Below are positions 8,399 to 17,282 of a stretch of DNA of 62,434 nt, in pieces. This stretch comes from Opitutaceae bacterium (lineage in GTDB: Bacteria; Verrucomicrobiota; Verrucomicrobiia; Opitutales; Opitutaceae). The stretch's first letter is position 1, and every line of letters begins with the position of its first letter. The stretch covers positions 1 through 62,434 of the forward strand of contig JAHCAZ010000023.1 of the NCBI GenBank assembly GCA_019634615.1, read 5' to 3'. The notes under the pieces were generated by a model. That model made no database searches and had not been told where the DNA came from. It was given only the letters and a program-made list of their open reading frames with translations. The translations under genes were made by a program, and so were the position numbers.

Positions 8399-9310
8399 CT
8401 AACGGACCGTCGCCGTCGCGGCTTCCGCCACGCGGCGGCGGAGGATCTCGAGGAACTGCTGCAACAGCGGCGACTCCTCGCGGCGGTGCCAGACGGCCCG
8501 GAGCTCGATCGGGGGGCAGTCGGAATGAAGGTAGCGCACCAACGGGTTGGCCGGAAAGGAGGCGGCGAGGAACTCCGGCCAGAGGCAGACCCCGTAGCCG
8601 GTGGCCACGCGGGCGAGGACGCTCTCGATGGTGTGCACGGGCTGGGCGAAATTGGGCTGGAAACCGCTCAGGCGGCAGGTCTGGACGATGAACTCGCGCA
8701 GGCCCGGGGTTTCCTTGGCGCCGGTGATGACCCACGTGTCGCCAGCGAGGTCGGCGATGCGGATGCGCTCGGCGCCGGCCAGCGGATGCTGGGCGCCGAC
8801 GAGGACGAGCAGTTCAGCATCGAGGAGGTGCATGGATTGCAGCTCGTCGTTGGGCGCGAACTCCTGGGCGGCCACGAAGCCGAGGTGCGCCTGGCGGGTG
8901 CGCAGGGCGGTGAGCTGCTCATGGATGAGCAGGTCGCGCAGGGAAACCTCGATGCGCGGGTGCCGGTGGCGGTACTCGGCGATGGCGCCGAGCACGATCT
9001 GGTTGGAGAGGCGCCAGTCGTTGCAGATGATGAGTTCGCCGGCGGCACCGGCGGCGGTCTCCTTGGTCGCGGCGGCCGCCATGTCCACCTGCGCCAGCAC
9101 CTTGCAGGCGTGGGCGTAGAGCGTGCGACCGGCGTCGGTCAGCTCGACCCGGACCCGGTTGCGATCGAGGAGACGGACCCCCAGCTCGTCCTCCAGCGCC
9201 TTGACCTGACGGCTCAGCGCCGGCTGAGCCACGCGCAGCTCCTCCGCGGCGCGGCTGAAGCTCAGCCGCTCGGCCACGGCCTTGAAGTAGCGCAGGTGAC
9301 GCAATTCCAT
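8399..9310 (-). CDS. LysR family transcriptional regulator
   Basis: 303-residue LysR-type regulator. The start at 9310 gives the canonical MELRHLRYFKAVAE opening of the winged helix-turn-helix; two earlier in-frame starts (9319 and 9349) add residues not typical of the family. The HTH spans about residues 1-60 (SFSRAAEELRVAQPALSRQV), followed by the periplasmic-binding-like effector domain from about residue 90. The N-terminus resembles the BenM/CatM branch, but the inducer cannot be read from sequence. The next plus-strand coding gene is far away, so no divergently transcribed target is visible and its regulon is unknown. Confidence 0.92.
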   Translation of the reverse strand: MELRHLRYFKAVAERLSFSRAAEELRVAQPALSRQVKALEDELGVRLLDRNRVRVELTDAGRTLYAHACKVLAQVDMAAAATKETAAGAAGELIICNDWRLSNQIVLGAIAEYRHRHPRIEVSLRDLLIHEQLTALRTRQAHLGFVAAQEFAPNDELQSMHLLDAELLVLVGAQHPLAGAERIRIADLAGDTWVITGAKETPGLREFIVQTCRLSGFQPNFAQPVHTIESVLARVATGYGVCLWPEFLAASFPANPLVRYLHSDCPPIELRAVWHRREESPLLQQFLEILRRRVAEAATATVR

Positions 9311-9439
9311 CGGAACCATGGTCCTACCGACCCGCGCCGATGCGCGCAACCGCGGACCACGGGCAATCCTAAGGCAGTCATCCGCTTAATGACCGCAAAA
9401 AGCACACACCGTGGGCTGAGTCCTTCAGAACGGAGTTTG

Positions 9440-9580
9440 AAACCACGGATTACCAAGCCCGGCATTTGGGTAGCGGCCGGCCTCCGGACGGCCGATTCGG
9501 CATGCGCGCGTCCAACAGCGGCCGTCCGGAGGCCGGCCGCTACCCAAGTACATCCGTGGCATCCGTGTAATCCGTGGTTA
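9440..9580. repeat. Family F imperfect inverted repeat (CCACGGATT) with nested family B element
   Basis: Left arm AAACCACGGATTA (from 9440) faces right-hand words ATCCGTGGC, ATCCGTGTAA and TCCGTGGTT (9552-9579). A complete family B palindrome sits inside. Similar outer words occur at 24863-24894 and 50830-50926, where the interior is different. The stretch 9311-9606 holds no gene. Confidence 0.7.
9468..9545. repeat. Family B inverted repeat, copy 1 (26-26-26 bp)
   Basis: Arms 9468-9493 and 9520-9545 are perfect inverted copies beginning GGGTAGCGGCCGGCCTCCGG; pairing extends two more bases on each side (TT/AA). The 26-bp spacer contains TTCGGCATGCG and CCAAC, also seen in copy 3. It is nested inside a family F repeat downstream of the RND gene. 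Confidence 0.92.
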
Positions 9581-9606
9581 GTAAATATTCGTGGATTATT
9601 TCGTGA

Positions 9607-12600
9607 CTACGTCTGCTTCGGCCGGCGGTCGGCGGCGATCAGGACGTAGAAGGCGGGCACCACGAAGAGCGTGAACGAGGTGCCGATGGCCATGCCGGTG
9701 GCGATGACGAGGCCCATGCTGAACCGGGCCTCGGCGCCGGCGCCGCTGGCGAACACCAGCGGCATGACGCCGAAGACCATGGCGGCGGTCGTCATGAGGA
9801 TCGGGCGCAGGCGGATGCCGGCCGCCTTCTCGATGGCGGTGCGCACGTCGTGACCCTCCTCCTGCATGCGGTTCGCGAAGTCCACCATCAGGATGCCGTG
9901 CTTGGTGATGAGGCCCACCAGCGTGATGAGGCCGACCTGCGTGTAGATGTTGAGCGTGGCCGCGCCAAGGAAGAGGAACACCATCGCGCCGGCGAGCGAG
10001 AGCGGCACCGCCATCATGATGATGAAGGGGTCACGCCAGCTCTCATACTGCGCCGCGAGGACGAGGAAGATCACGATGATCGCGAGCACGAAGGTCGCGA
10101 GCAGCGAGCTGCCCTCCTGCACGAACTGGCGGAGCTCACCCTTGAACTCGGCGGTGTAGCCGGCGGGGAACGAGCGCTGCGCCTCGGCGTTGAGCCAGTC
10201 GTAGGCGTCGCCCATCGACACGCCCGGGGCGGGCAGGAGCGAGAGCGTGGCCGCATTGAGCTGCTGCATGCGGCGCAGGTCGCGCGGCTGCACGGAGGGC
10301 TTGAGGGTCGCGACGGTGGAGAGCGGGACGAGGCCGCCCTTGGTCGAGGTGACGTAGTAGTCGCCGAGCTGATCGGGCGTCAGCCGGAAGGTGCGCTTGA
10401 CCTGCGGGATGACCTTGTACGCGCGGCCCTGGATGGCGAAGCGGTTGACGTAGCCGCCGCCGAGCATGGTGCCGACGTCCGCGCCGAACTGCTGCATGGA
10501 GAGGCCGACGGCGGCCGCCTTGTCGCGGTCGAGCTCCAGCTCCACCTGCGGCTGGTCGAACTTCAGGTCGTTGTCGCCGTAGATGAACTTCCCGCTCATG
10601 AGCGCGCGCTGGAGGAGCTCGTTGGCCACCTCGACGACGCGCTCGTGGTTGTCGGTCGAGCACACGACGTACTGCACCGGCAGGCCGACGCCGGCGCCGG
10701 GCAGGGCGGGCGGCAGGAACGCGGCGGTGGAGACACCCGCGATGCCCATGGCCTGGCCCGTCAGCATCTGGCTGAGCTGGCTGGTGCTGCGCTCGCGCTG
10801 GCTCCAGGGCTTGAGCATCCAGCCGACCAGGCTGGAGCTGGGCGACGGCAGGTGCGAACCCATGTCCACGCCGGCCACGGTGAAGAACTTCTCCGTCTCG
10901 GGGAAGGCCGCGACCAGCCCGCTGAGCTGGTTGACGGACAACAGGGCCTGCTCCAGCGAGGCGTTGGGCGCGCCCTTCGTCATGGCGATGACGAACCCGC
11001 GGTCCTCGGCCGGCGCCAGCTCCTTCTTGGTCAGCAGGAAGAACGGCACGATCGCGGCCATGATCAGGACGGCGGTGAGATACACGGCCGGCCGGTTATG
11101 CAGCACGCGATCCAGCAGGTGCTCATAATACTCGCGCAGCCGGTCGAAGGCCTGGTCGAGGAAGTGCTCGATGCCGCGCGGGTTCGGGTTGTGGCGGAGG
11201 AGCTTCGACGAGAGCATCGGCGAGAGCGTGAGCGCCACGAAACCGGAGATGACGACGGCGCCGGCCAGGGTGAAGGCGAACTCGCGGAAGAGCGCGCCGG
11301 TCACGCCGCTCTGGAGCCCGAGCGGGGCGTACACGGAGACCAGCGTGATGGTCATGGCCACGACGGGGCCGATCAGCTCGTGCGCGCCGCGGAGCGCGGC
11401 CGCCAGCGGGGTCAGCCCTTCCTCGATGTGGCGGTGGATGTTCTCGACGACGACGATCGCGTCGTCGACCACCAGGCCGATGGCGAGCACCATCGCCAGC
11501 AGGGTGAGCAGGTTGATGGAGAAGCCCAGCGCGAGCATGCAGACCATGCCGCCAAGCAGGGAGAGCGGGATGGCGACGATGGGGATGACGACGGAGCGGA
11601 ACGAGCCGAGGAAGAGATAGATCACGATGATCACGATCACCATGGCCTCGAGCAGCGTGGTGGTGACCTCGTTGATCGAGTCGTTGATGAACTCGGTGGC
11701 ATCGTAGGCGATCTTGCCCTCGATGCTGGCGGGCAGCTGGCTCTCGATGTCGGGCCAGATGGCGCGCACGCGCTTGACGACGTCGAGCGAGTTGGCCGTG
11801 GGCAGGACGGAGACGGAGATCATGGTGACGTCCTTGCCCTGGAGCTGGACCTTCACCTCGTAGTCGTCGGCCCCGAGCTCGACGTCGGCGATGTCGCCGA
11901 CGCGCACGACGGCGCCCGCCTGCTCGCGGATCACGAGCTGGCGGACGTCCTCGGCCGAGTGCACGTCGGTGCGGGCGGTGAGGTTGACGATGGTCATCTC
12001 GCCCTTGGTCTTGCCGACCGCGGAGAGGTAGTTCTGCGCGGCGAGCGCCGACCAGACCTGGGAGGAGCTGAGGCCAAAGGCGGCCATGCGGTCGGGCTTC
12101 AGCCAGACGCGCATGGCGAAGGTGCGCGCGCCGAGCACCTCGGCCTTCTGGACGCCCTCGATGGTCGAGAGCTTGGGCTGCACGACGCGGACGAGGTAGT
12201 CGGTGATCTGGTTGGCCTGCAGGGTCGCGCTGGCGAAGCTGAGGTACATCGACGCCGTGGTCTCGCCGACCTGGATCTCGAAGACCGGGTCCTCGGCGCC
12301 GGCGGGGAGCTCGCTGCGCACGCGGTTGACCTTGGAGGTGATCTGCGTGAGCGCGTCGTTGGGGTCGTAGTTGAGGCGCAGCTGGGAGCGCACGACCGAG
12401 AAGTTCGGCGCGCTGATGGACTCGACGTAGTCGATGCCGTCGGCGGACGCGATCTCGCGCTCGAGCGGCGTGGTGACGAAGCCGCGCACGAGGTCGGCGC
12501 TGGCGCCCGGGTAGGTGGTCATCACGGTGATGACCGAGTTCTTCGTCTCCGGGTACTGGCGGACGTTCATTTCCTGCAGCGCGAGCCAGCCGGCGAGCAG

Positions 12601-12663
12601 GAGGAAGAGGTTCACGACGGTCGCGAGGACCGGCCGCTTGATGAAGATGTCGGTGAAGCGCAT
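9607..12663 (-). CDS. RND family multidrug efflux permease (AcrB-like)
   Basis: 1018-residue inner-membrane proton-driven exporter of the HAE1/AcrB class. The N-terminus MRFTDIFIKRPVLATVVN is typical, with the first periplasmic region (about 35-335), a helix block (about 340-500), a second periplasmic region (about 560-870) and a final helix block. The proton-relay signature GLVVDDAIVVVENIHRH is present in TM4 at about residues 402-418. The length is normal. It is the third gene of a MarR / adaptor / RND operon, starting 16 bp after the adaptor gene. No outer-membrane factor is encoded in the operon. Substrates unknown; the MarR partner suggests induction by small aromatic or drug-like molecules. 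Confidence 0.95.
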   Translation of the reverse strand: MRFTDIFIKRPVLATVVNLFLLLAGWLALQEMNVRQYPETKNSVITVMTTYPGASADLVRGFVTTPLEREIASADGIDYVESISAPNFSVVRSQLRLNYDPNDALTQITSKVNRVRSELPAGAEDPVFEIQVGETTASMYLSFASATLQANQITDYLVRVVQPKLSTIEGVQKAEVLGARTFAMRVWLKPDRMAAFGLSSSQVWSALAAQNYLSAVGKTKGEMTIVNLTARTDVHSAEDVRQLVIREQAGAVVRVGDIADVELGADDYEVKVQLQGKDVTMISVSVLPTANSLDVVKRVRAIWPDIESQLPASIEGKIAYDATEFINDSINEVTTTLLEAMVIVIIVIYLFLGSFRSVVIPIVAIPLSLLGGMVCMLALGFSINLLTLLAMVLAIGLVVDDAIVVVENIHRHIEEGLTPLAAALRGAHELIGPVVAMTITLVSVYAPLGLQSGVTGALFREFAFTLAGAVVISGFVALTLSPMLSSKLLRHNPNPRGIEHFLDQAFDRLREYYEHLLDRVLHNRPAVYLTAVLIMAAIVPFFLLTKKELAPAEDRGFVIAMTKGAPNASLEQALLSVNQLSGLVAAFPETEKFFTVAGVDMGSHLPSPSSSLVGWMLKPWSQRERSTSQLSQMLTGQAMGIAGVSTAAFLPPALPGAGVGLPVQYVVCSTDNHERVVEVANELLQRALMSGKFIYGDNDLKFDQPQVELELDRDKAAAVGLSMQQFGADVGTMLGGGYVNRFAIQGRAYKVIPQVKRTFRLTPDQLGDYYVTSTKGGLVPLSTVATLKPSVQPRDLRRMQQLNAATLSLLPAPGVSMGDAYDWLNAEAQRSFPAGYTAEFKGELRQFVQEGSSLLATFVLAIIVIFLVLAAQYESWRDPFIIMMAVPLSLAGAMVFLFLGAATLNIYTQVGLITLVGLITKHGILMVDFANRMQEEGHDVRTAIEKAAGIRLRPILMTTAAMVFGVMPLVFASGAGAEARFSMGLVIATGMAIGTSFTLFVVPAFYVLIAADRRPKQT

Positions 12664-12679
12664 GGGGACGGTCTCCAGG

Positions 12680-13780
12680 TCAGCCCTCCGACGGCGTCGG
12701 CGCCGGGTTGGCGGAGGGCTCGACCGTGTTGTCGACGCGCACGGGGCTGCCGTTGCGCAGCTTGATCTGGCCAGAGGTGACCACCTGCTCGCCGGGCTTC
12801 AGGCCGGAGAGAATCGCGATCACGTTGCCGCGCTGCGGCCCGGTCTGGACGAAGCGCTGCTTGGCGACGCCCTCCTCCACGACGTAGACGAAGTTGCCGT
12901 ACGGGTTGTAGACCACGGAGGAGGTCGGGAGGACGATCGAGTGCGCGGTGCCGGGCAGGACGACCTCGACGCGCCCGAACATGCCCGGGTGGAGCGCCTC
13001 GTCGGCGTTGGGCACGGCGGCGCGCAGGCTGAGGCTGCGGGTGCTGTCGTCCACGCGCGGCGAGATCGCGGCGATTGTACCGGCGAACACGCGGTCCGGA
13101 TAAGCATCGACCCGCACGTGCACCGTCTGCCCGACGGCGACCTGGGCGATGCTCTGCTGGGGCAGGGAGAAGTCGACGTACACCGGGTCGAGGGTCTCGA
13201 GTTGCACGATGGACTCGGCCTTGCCGAGGAACTGGCCGGGGTAGATGCGGGCGATGCCGAGCCGGCCGGCGAAGGGGGCGACGATGTGCTTCTTGGCCAG
13301 CGTCGCGCGGAGCGTGGCCAGGGCGGACTGGGTCGAGGCGGCAACCGCCTCGGCGGCGTCGAGGTCGGCGAGGGCGTTGGTGTCGGCGGCGCGCAGCTCG
13401 CGGGCGCGGGCGAGGTTGGTGGCGGCGAGCTTGGCCTGCGCCTCGAGGCCCGGGAGGCTGGCGGCCTCGATCGAGTCGTCGAGGTCGACCAGCGGGGCGC
13501 CGGCCTCGACGTAGGCGCCGGAGGTGAAGGCGATGTGGCGGACGGCGCCCTCGATCTCGTTCTTGACCATGATGCCGCGGAAGCTGGCGATCGAGCCGAC
13601 GGCGTTGAGCGTGTTGGGCCAGGTCTCCTCCTGGGCGGGGGCGGCGCTCACGGTGGTCGGCGGTCGGACTTGGCCGGCCTGGGCGGCCATACCCCGGCGG
13701 ATGGCGAGGTACTTGTAGCCGAAGATCGCACCGAAGACGACGACGGCGATGATCAGGGTGGGAAGGATGCGGGTTTTCAT
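12680..13780 (-). CDS. RND efflux periplasmic adaptor (HlyD/MFP family)
   Basis: 366-residue membrane-fusion protein linking the RND pump to an outer-membrane channel. An uncleaved N-terminal helix (about 6-25, ILPTLIIAVVVFGAIFGY) anchors it; no lipobox is present. The domain order is usual: lipoyl half 1 (about 65-105), alpha-helical hairpin rich in Ala (about 105-165), lipoyl half 2 (HIVAPFAGRLGIARIYPGQF), beta-barrel (PVYVDFSLPQQSI) and membrane-proximal domain ending near residue 350. It overlaps the upstream MarR gene by 4 bp (ATGA), indicating translational coupling, and precedes the RND gene by 16 bp. Confidence 0.93.
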   Translation of the reverse strand: MKTRILPTLIIAVVVFGAIFGYKYLAIRRGMAAQAGQVRPPTTVSAAPAQEETWPNTLNAVGSIASFRGIMVKNEIEGAVRHIAFTSGAYVEAGAPLVDLDDSIEAASLPGLEAQAKLAATNLARARELRAADTNALADLDAAEAVAASTQSALATLRATLAKKHIVAPFAGRLGIARIYPGQFLGKAESIVQLETLDPVYVDFSLPQQSIAQVAVGQTVHVRVDAYPDRVFAGTIAAISPRVDDSTRSLSLRAAVPNADEALHPGMFGRVEVVLPGTAHSIVLPTSSVVYNPYGNFVYVVEEGVAKQRFVQTGPQRGNVIAILSGLKPGEQVVTSGQIKLRNGSPVRVDNTVEPSANPAPTPSEG

Positions 13781-14304
13781 GGGACGGTGGCGGAGGCGTT
13801 GGCGGATGAAATGCGGTTGGCGGCAGCCTGAAACTGGGTGCTGGCCTGGAGGAGCGCCGCCTGATCGGCCGGTGCGACCAGGTCGGCCAGCTCGTTGGCG
13901 GCCCGGAGGTAGTCCATCAGGGCGGTATTCGCGGCGGTCTGGCCCGCGGGCGTGAGCTGGACGTAGACCAGCCGGCGGTCGCGCGTGTCGCGCTGCCGCG
14001 CGAGCAGGCCGCGGACTTCGAGATGATCGAGGAGCGCGGTCATGGCCGAGCGGGTCGTCCCGGCGTGGTGCGCCAGGTCCGCCGGGGTCGACGCCGCCGG
14101 GTCGAGCGCGTAGAGCGCCACGAGCACGGAAAACTGGTTTTCACTGAAACCGATGGCCGCCAGCCGGCGCTGCAACACCGCCTCGACGCCCTGGGCCGAT
14201 GCCAGGTATTCGAGCACCAGACGGCAACCCGCCTCATTCAGTCCGTCGCGCTGGCGGGCCACGTTCAGGAGCGTCCGCAGGACCAAGGTGCCGGCCGGGA
14301 TCAT
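13777..14304 (-). CDS. MarR family transcriptional regulator
   Basis: 175-residue winged-helix regulator heading the efflux operon, presumably an autorepressor that releases DNA on binding a pump substrate. The MarR core is readable: FSENQFSVLVALYALDPAAS, the recognition region TPADLAHHAGTTRSAMTALL, and the wing GLLARQRDTRDRRLVYVQLT. A weak purine-rich sequence (GGAAAGG) lies before the ATG, better than most leaders here. The 4-bp overlap with the adaptor gene supports a single mRNA. I could not identify a convincing operator palindrome in the upstream gap. Confidence 0.9.
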   Translation of the reverse strand: MIPAGTLVLRTLLNVARQRDGLNEAGCRLVLEYLASAQGVEAVLQRRLAAIGFSENQFSVLVALYALDPAASTPADLAHHAGTTRSAMTALLDHLEVRGLLARQRDTRDRRLVYVQLTPAGQTAANTALMDYLRAANELADLVAPADQAALLQASTQFQAAANRISSANASATVP

Positions 14305-14620
14305 GGCCGACCTTTCCGTTCATCGCATATCGAGGCTGGGAGACTCACGCCCCATGTTATCAATTTGCCGCGGGAATCCCCAATACTTCCTCCCTCTCTC
14401 GGTTATACCGGCTCGGCATCACTTAAGTCTATCCGGACTATCCGCGGCTTGATCATCCAGTTCCGGAAGACATGGGTAGCGCCCGGCCTCCGGACGGGCG
14501 GTTTGGCGTGCGTATACCCAACGCGGCCCGTCCGGAGGCCGGGCCCTACCCAAAACAGCTCCGCTTCGCCTTCCGGAGTTTGTGTTGCGGGTCGAAGCCC
14601 CCACCCCAGATTACAGCCGC
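14305..14620. other. Divergent intergenic region holding one family B palindrome
   Basis: 316 bp between the divergent marR and malY-like genes. It must contain promoters for both, but no clear -35/-10 pair stands out. A family B repeat occupies 14474-14551; the remainder is less GC-rich than the genes and shows no open reading frame worth calling. Confidence 0.6.
14474..14551. repeat. Family B inverted repeat, copy 2 (26-26-26 bp)
   Basis: Arms 14474-14499 and 14526-14551 begin GGGTAGCGCCCGGCCTCCGG and pair with a single mismatch. The spacer is again 26 bp and contains TTTGGCGTGCG and CCAACGCG, close to copy 3. Located between divergent genes, so it cannot act as a 3'-end element for either. 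Confidence 0.92.
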
Positions 14621-15778
14621 ATGACCTTCGATTTTGACACCGTGCCGCAGCGTCTGGGCACCGATTCGCAGAAGTGGCAGAAGTACGCCGGCCGCGATAT
14701 CCTGCCGTTATGGGTGGCCGACATGGACTTCAAGTCGCCCCCGGCCGTGATCGAGGCGCTGCACCGCCGGGTCGAACACGGCATCTTCGGCTATGCCCGG
14801 CCGGTTCCGTCCACGGTCGAGGCGGTCGTAAATGCCCTGCAGCAGCGCTATGGTTGGACGGTTGACCCGTCCTGGCTGGTTTGGCTGCCCGGCTTGGTCG
14901 TCGGCCTGAACATCACGGCCCAGGCCTTTGCGGCTTCAGGGGAAGAGGTGCTCACACTGACGCCGGTTTATCCGCCGTTCATGAGCGCGCCGAAAAATAG
15001 CGCGCGCACCTCGGTGACCGTGCCGTTCGCCCTCCGCGCCGGGCGGTGGGAGATCGACTGGGAGGCGCTGGAGCGCGCCATGACGCCGCGCACCAAGCTC
15101 TTTTATCTCTGCAACCCGCACAACCCGCTCGCCCGGGTCTGGCGGCGCGACGAACTGGTGCGGCTCGGCGAGTTCTGCGTGCGGCACGATCTCATCCTTT
15201 GCAGCGACGAGATCCACTGCGACCTCATCCTCGACGCCTCCCTGCCCCACATCCCGACGGGTACGCTCGGCGGCGAGATCGCCAAGCGCACGCTGACCCT
15301 GATGGCCCCGAGCAAGACCTACAACGTGCCCGGTCTCGGCACCTCGCTGGCGATCATTCCCGACGCCGGCCTGCGCGCCCGGTTTGTGCGCGCCACGGCC
15401 GGCGTCGTCGCCGAGGTCACCGCCCTCGGCTTCACCGCCTGCGAGGCCGCCTACCGCGATAGCGAGCCGTGGCGCCAGGCGCTGCTGGCCTACCTGCGGG
15501 GCAATCGCGACTTCCTCCTCGATTTCATCGCCCGCGAGCTGCCCGGCGTGAAGGTTGAGGCTCCGATCGAGGCCACCTACCTCGCCTGGCTCAATGTCTC
15601 CGCCCTCAAGCTGCCCGACCCCATCGCGCATTTCGAGGCCCACGGCGTCGGTCTGAGCGACGGTGCATTCTTCGGCGCCGCCAAGGGCACCCACGTGCGC
15701 CTGAACTTCGGCTGCCCACGCACGACGCTCGCCGAGGCCCTCCGACGGATGAAAAAGGCGGTTGAGCTTTTGGGTTAA
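14621..15778 (+). CDS. MalY/PatB family PLP-dependent C-S lyase / aminotransferase
   Basis: 385-residue class I/II fold-type I PLP enzyme most like MalY/PatB cystathionine beta-lyases. The start at 14621 gives MTFDFDTVPQRLGTDSQKW, the standard opening of this group; the frame has a TTG 39 bp upstream that is less likely. Motifs: LPLWVADMDF near residue 30, LCNPHNPLARVW around 165, CSDEIHCDLIL around 200, and the PLP lysine in LMAPSKTYNVPGLGTS near 235. Likely reaction: beta-elimination of cystathionine or cysteine, giving pyruvate, ammonia and a thiol; aminotransferase activity is the alternative. Monocistronic by context. Confidence 0.9.
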   Translation: MTFDFDTVPQRLGTDSQKWQKYAGRDILPLWVADMDFKSPPAVIEALHRRVEHGIFGYARPVPSTVEAVVNALQQRYGWTVDPSWLVWLPGLVVGLNITAQAFAASGEEVLTLTPVYPPFMSAPKNSARTSVTVPFALRAGRWEIDWEALERAMTPRTKLFYLCNPHNPLARVWRRDELVRLGEFCVRHDLILCSDEIHCDLILDASLPHIPTGTLGGEIAKRTLTLMAPSKTYNVPGLGTSLAIIPDAGLRARFVRATAGVVAEVTALGFTACEAAYRDSEPWRQALLAYLRGNRDFLLDFIARELPGVKVEAPIEATYLAWLNVSALKLPDPIAHFEAHGVGLSDGAFFGAAKGTHVRLNFGCPRTTLAEALRRMKKAVELLG

Positions 15779-15811
15779 CAGGAGGGGGTGGTTTATGTGG
15801 GAAGATATAGC

Positions 15812-15982
15812 TTAAGAAGGAAGCCAGGAAACCAGGAGATGATCGATGGGAGCCGGAACCTCTGAAAAACAAATCTGGAACTCACGAACTCAGGAATAAT
15901 CCCGGCATAGCCTAATTTTCCCTGAGTTCCTGAGTTCGATATTCTCCATCATCCGTTCCTGGATTCCTGGCTTCCCCCTTAA
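15812..15982. repeat. Family E GGAA-rich nested inverted repeat, copy 1
   Basis: Outer left arm AAGGAAGCCAGGAAACCAGG (from 15818) pairs with TCCTGGATTCCTGGCTTCC (15957-15975). An inner stem GAACTCAGGAA / TTCCTGAGTTC lies within. It fills the gap between the malY-like gene and the dihydrouridine synthase and is AT-richer than the genes. No T-run follows. Confidence 0.8.
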
Positions 15983-16004
15983 ACTCCCCACCTAAACCTA
16001 TCGC

Positions 16005-17111
16005 ATGCGCCTTGGTCCCTACGACCTGCCCGCCAACCTCTTTCTCTCGCCGCTGGCGGGCTACACCAACCTGCCCTTCCGCGTGACGCTGCGCGAGCTC
16101 GGCGGGCTCGCCTGGGCGACCACGGATCTCGTCAACGCGCGCTCGCTCCTCGAGCGCAACCGCACGGCGCTGCAGCTCACGGCCACCTCGCCTGAGGACC
16201 GCCCGCTGGCGATCCAGCTCTTTGGCAGCGTGCCCGAGGAGATGCGCGACGCCGCCGTGATGTGCCAGGAACTCGGGGCCCAGTCCGTGGACATCAACAT
16301 GGGTTGCCCCGTGAAGAAGGTCGTGAAGATCGGCGGCGGCTCGGCCATGATGACCGAGCTCGACAAGACCGCGGCCCTGGTCCGCGGCATGATCGCGGCC
16401 GTGAAGATCCCCGTCACCGCCAAGATGCGGCTCGGCTGGGATGACGACAACCTGACCGCCCCCGACCTCGCCCGCGTGCTCGAGGACGCCGGCATTGCCG
16501 CCATCTTCGTGCACGGCCGGACGCGCGCCCAAGGGTTCGGCGGCACGGTCAACCTCGCCGGCATCCGCGCCGTCGTGCAGGCCGTCAAAGGCATCCCGGT
16601 CATCGGCAACGGCGACATCACCACCCCCGAGGCGGCCAAGCACATGCTCGACGAGACCGGCTGCGCCGGCGTGAGCATCGGCCGCGGGGCGTTCTACGAC
16701 CCGTGGATCTTCCGCCGCACGGCCCAGTATCTCGCCACCGGCGAATTGCCGCCCGAGCCCGACTTCAACGAGCGCCTGCGCGTGCTGCGGCGACACTTCG
16801 AACGGTACGTGCAGTTCTACGGCGAGGCGCACGGCGCCCGCCTGTTCCGGCGCGTGGCGCCGTGGTATGCAAAGCGTTTCGGTCCCTCCAAGCCCTTCAA
16901 GCAGCGCATTACCAAGATCAACTCCGCCGCCGACTTCGACGCGGCAATCGCGGAGTACGTGGCCTGGCGCGCGCAGTTCTGCGACGAGCGCGGCGAGCTC
17001 CTGCCCCGCTTCGCCCCGGCCCCGATGGTGGCGTCATTCATGCGCGACGACGCCGACCCGACCGAGCGCACCGCCATCCCGGTGCCGAAGGGTCCGGTGG
17101 ATGTGTGGTGA
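16005..17111 (+). CDS. tRNA-dihydrouridine synthase (DusB-like)
   Basis: 368-residue FMN enzyme reducing uridine to dihydrouridine in the D-loop of tRNA with NADPH. A TIM barrel covers about residues 1-250: LSPLAGYTNLPFR (FMN-binding start), SVDINMGCPVKKV with the catalytic cysteine at about residue 103, TAKMRLGWDDDN, FVHGRTRAQGF, and GNGDITTPEAA followed by SIGRGAFYDPWIF. The C-terminal helical domain binds tRNA. It is somewhat longer than typical DusB (about 320) because of a C-terminal extension. The leader is C-rich without a Shine-Dalgarno sequence. GGAA-type hairpins flank the gene on both sides. Confidence 0.93.
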   Translation: MRLGPYDLPANLFLSPLAGYTNLPFRVTLRELGGLAWATTDLVNARSLLERNRTALQLTATSPEDRPLAIQLFGSVPEEMRDAAVMCQELGAQSVDINMGCPVKKVVKIGGGSAMMTELDKTAALVRGMIAAVKIPVTAKMRLGWDDDNLTAPDLARVLEDAGIAAIFVHGRTRAQGFGGTVNLAGIRAVVQAVKGIPVIGNGDITTPEAAKHMLDETGCAGVSIGRGAFYDPWIFRRTAQYLATGELPPEPDFNERLRVLRRHFERYVQFYGEAHGARLFRRVAPWYAKRFGPSKPFKQRITKINSAADFDAAIAEYVAWRAQFCDERGELLPRFAPAPMVASFMRDDADPTERTAIPVPKGPVDVW

Positions 17112-17134
17112 TGAGAAAGCCTGAACCCAATGAA

Positions 17135-17275
17135 TGTGGAAATCAGGAAAGCAGGAAATGAATCTGGAACTCAGGGACTCTGGAAAATGCAAATAACCTC
17201 GGGCTTGGTTCCAGCGTTCCTGAGTTCCAGATTAATTCGGTTTTGGGTCCGTTCCCTGATTTCCTGATTTCCACA
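17135..17275. repeat. Family E GGAA-rich nested inverted repeat, copy 2
   Basis: Outer arms TGTGGAAATCAGGAAAGCAG (17135) and CTGATTTCCTGATTTCCACA (ending 17275) pair, and an inner stem AATCTGGAACTCAGG / CCTGAGTTCCAGATT lies inside, giving a nested hairpin of about 140 bp. It occupies nearly the whole gap between the Dus and MarC genes. The inner arms match the words of copy 5 at 61248. Confidence 0.82.
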
Positions 17276-17282
17276 TAACCCC

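Noticed and set aside
9850..12765. Very long open frame on the plus strand opposite the RND permease (about 970 codons); similar ones opposite gltB (54610-57975) and the penicillin acylase gene (32294-34888).
   Set aside because: They lie exactly antisense to strongly recognised genes, encode His/Arg/Asp/Glu/Leu-rich low-complexity protein and have no family motifs. High GC content removes stop codons from such frames.
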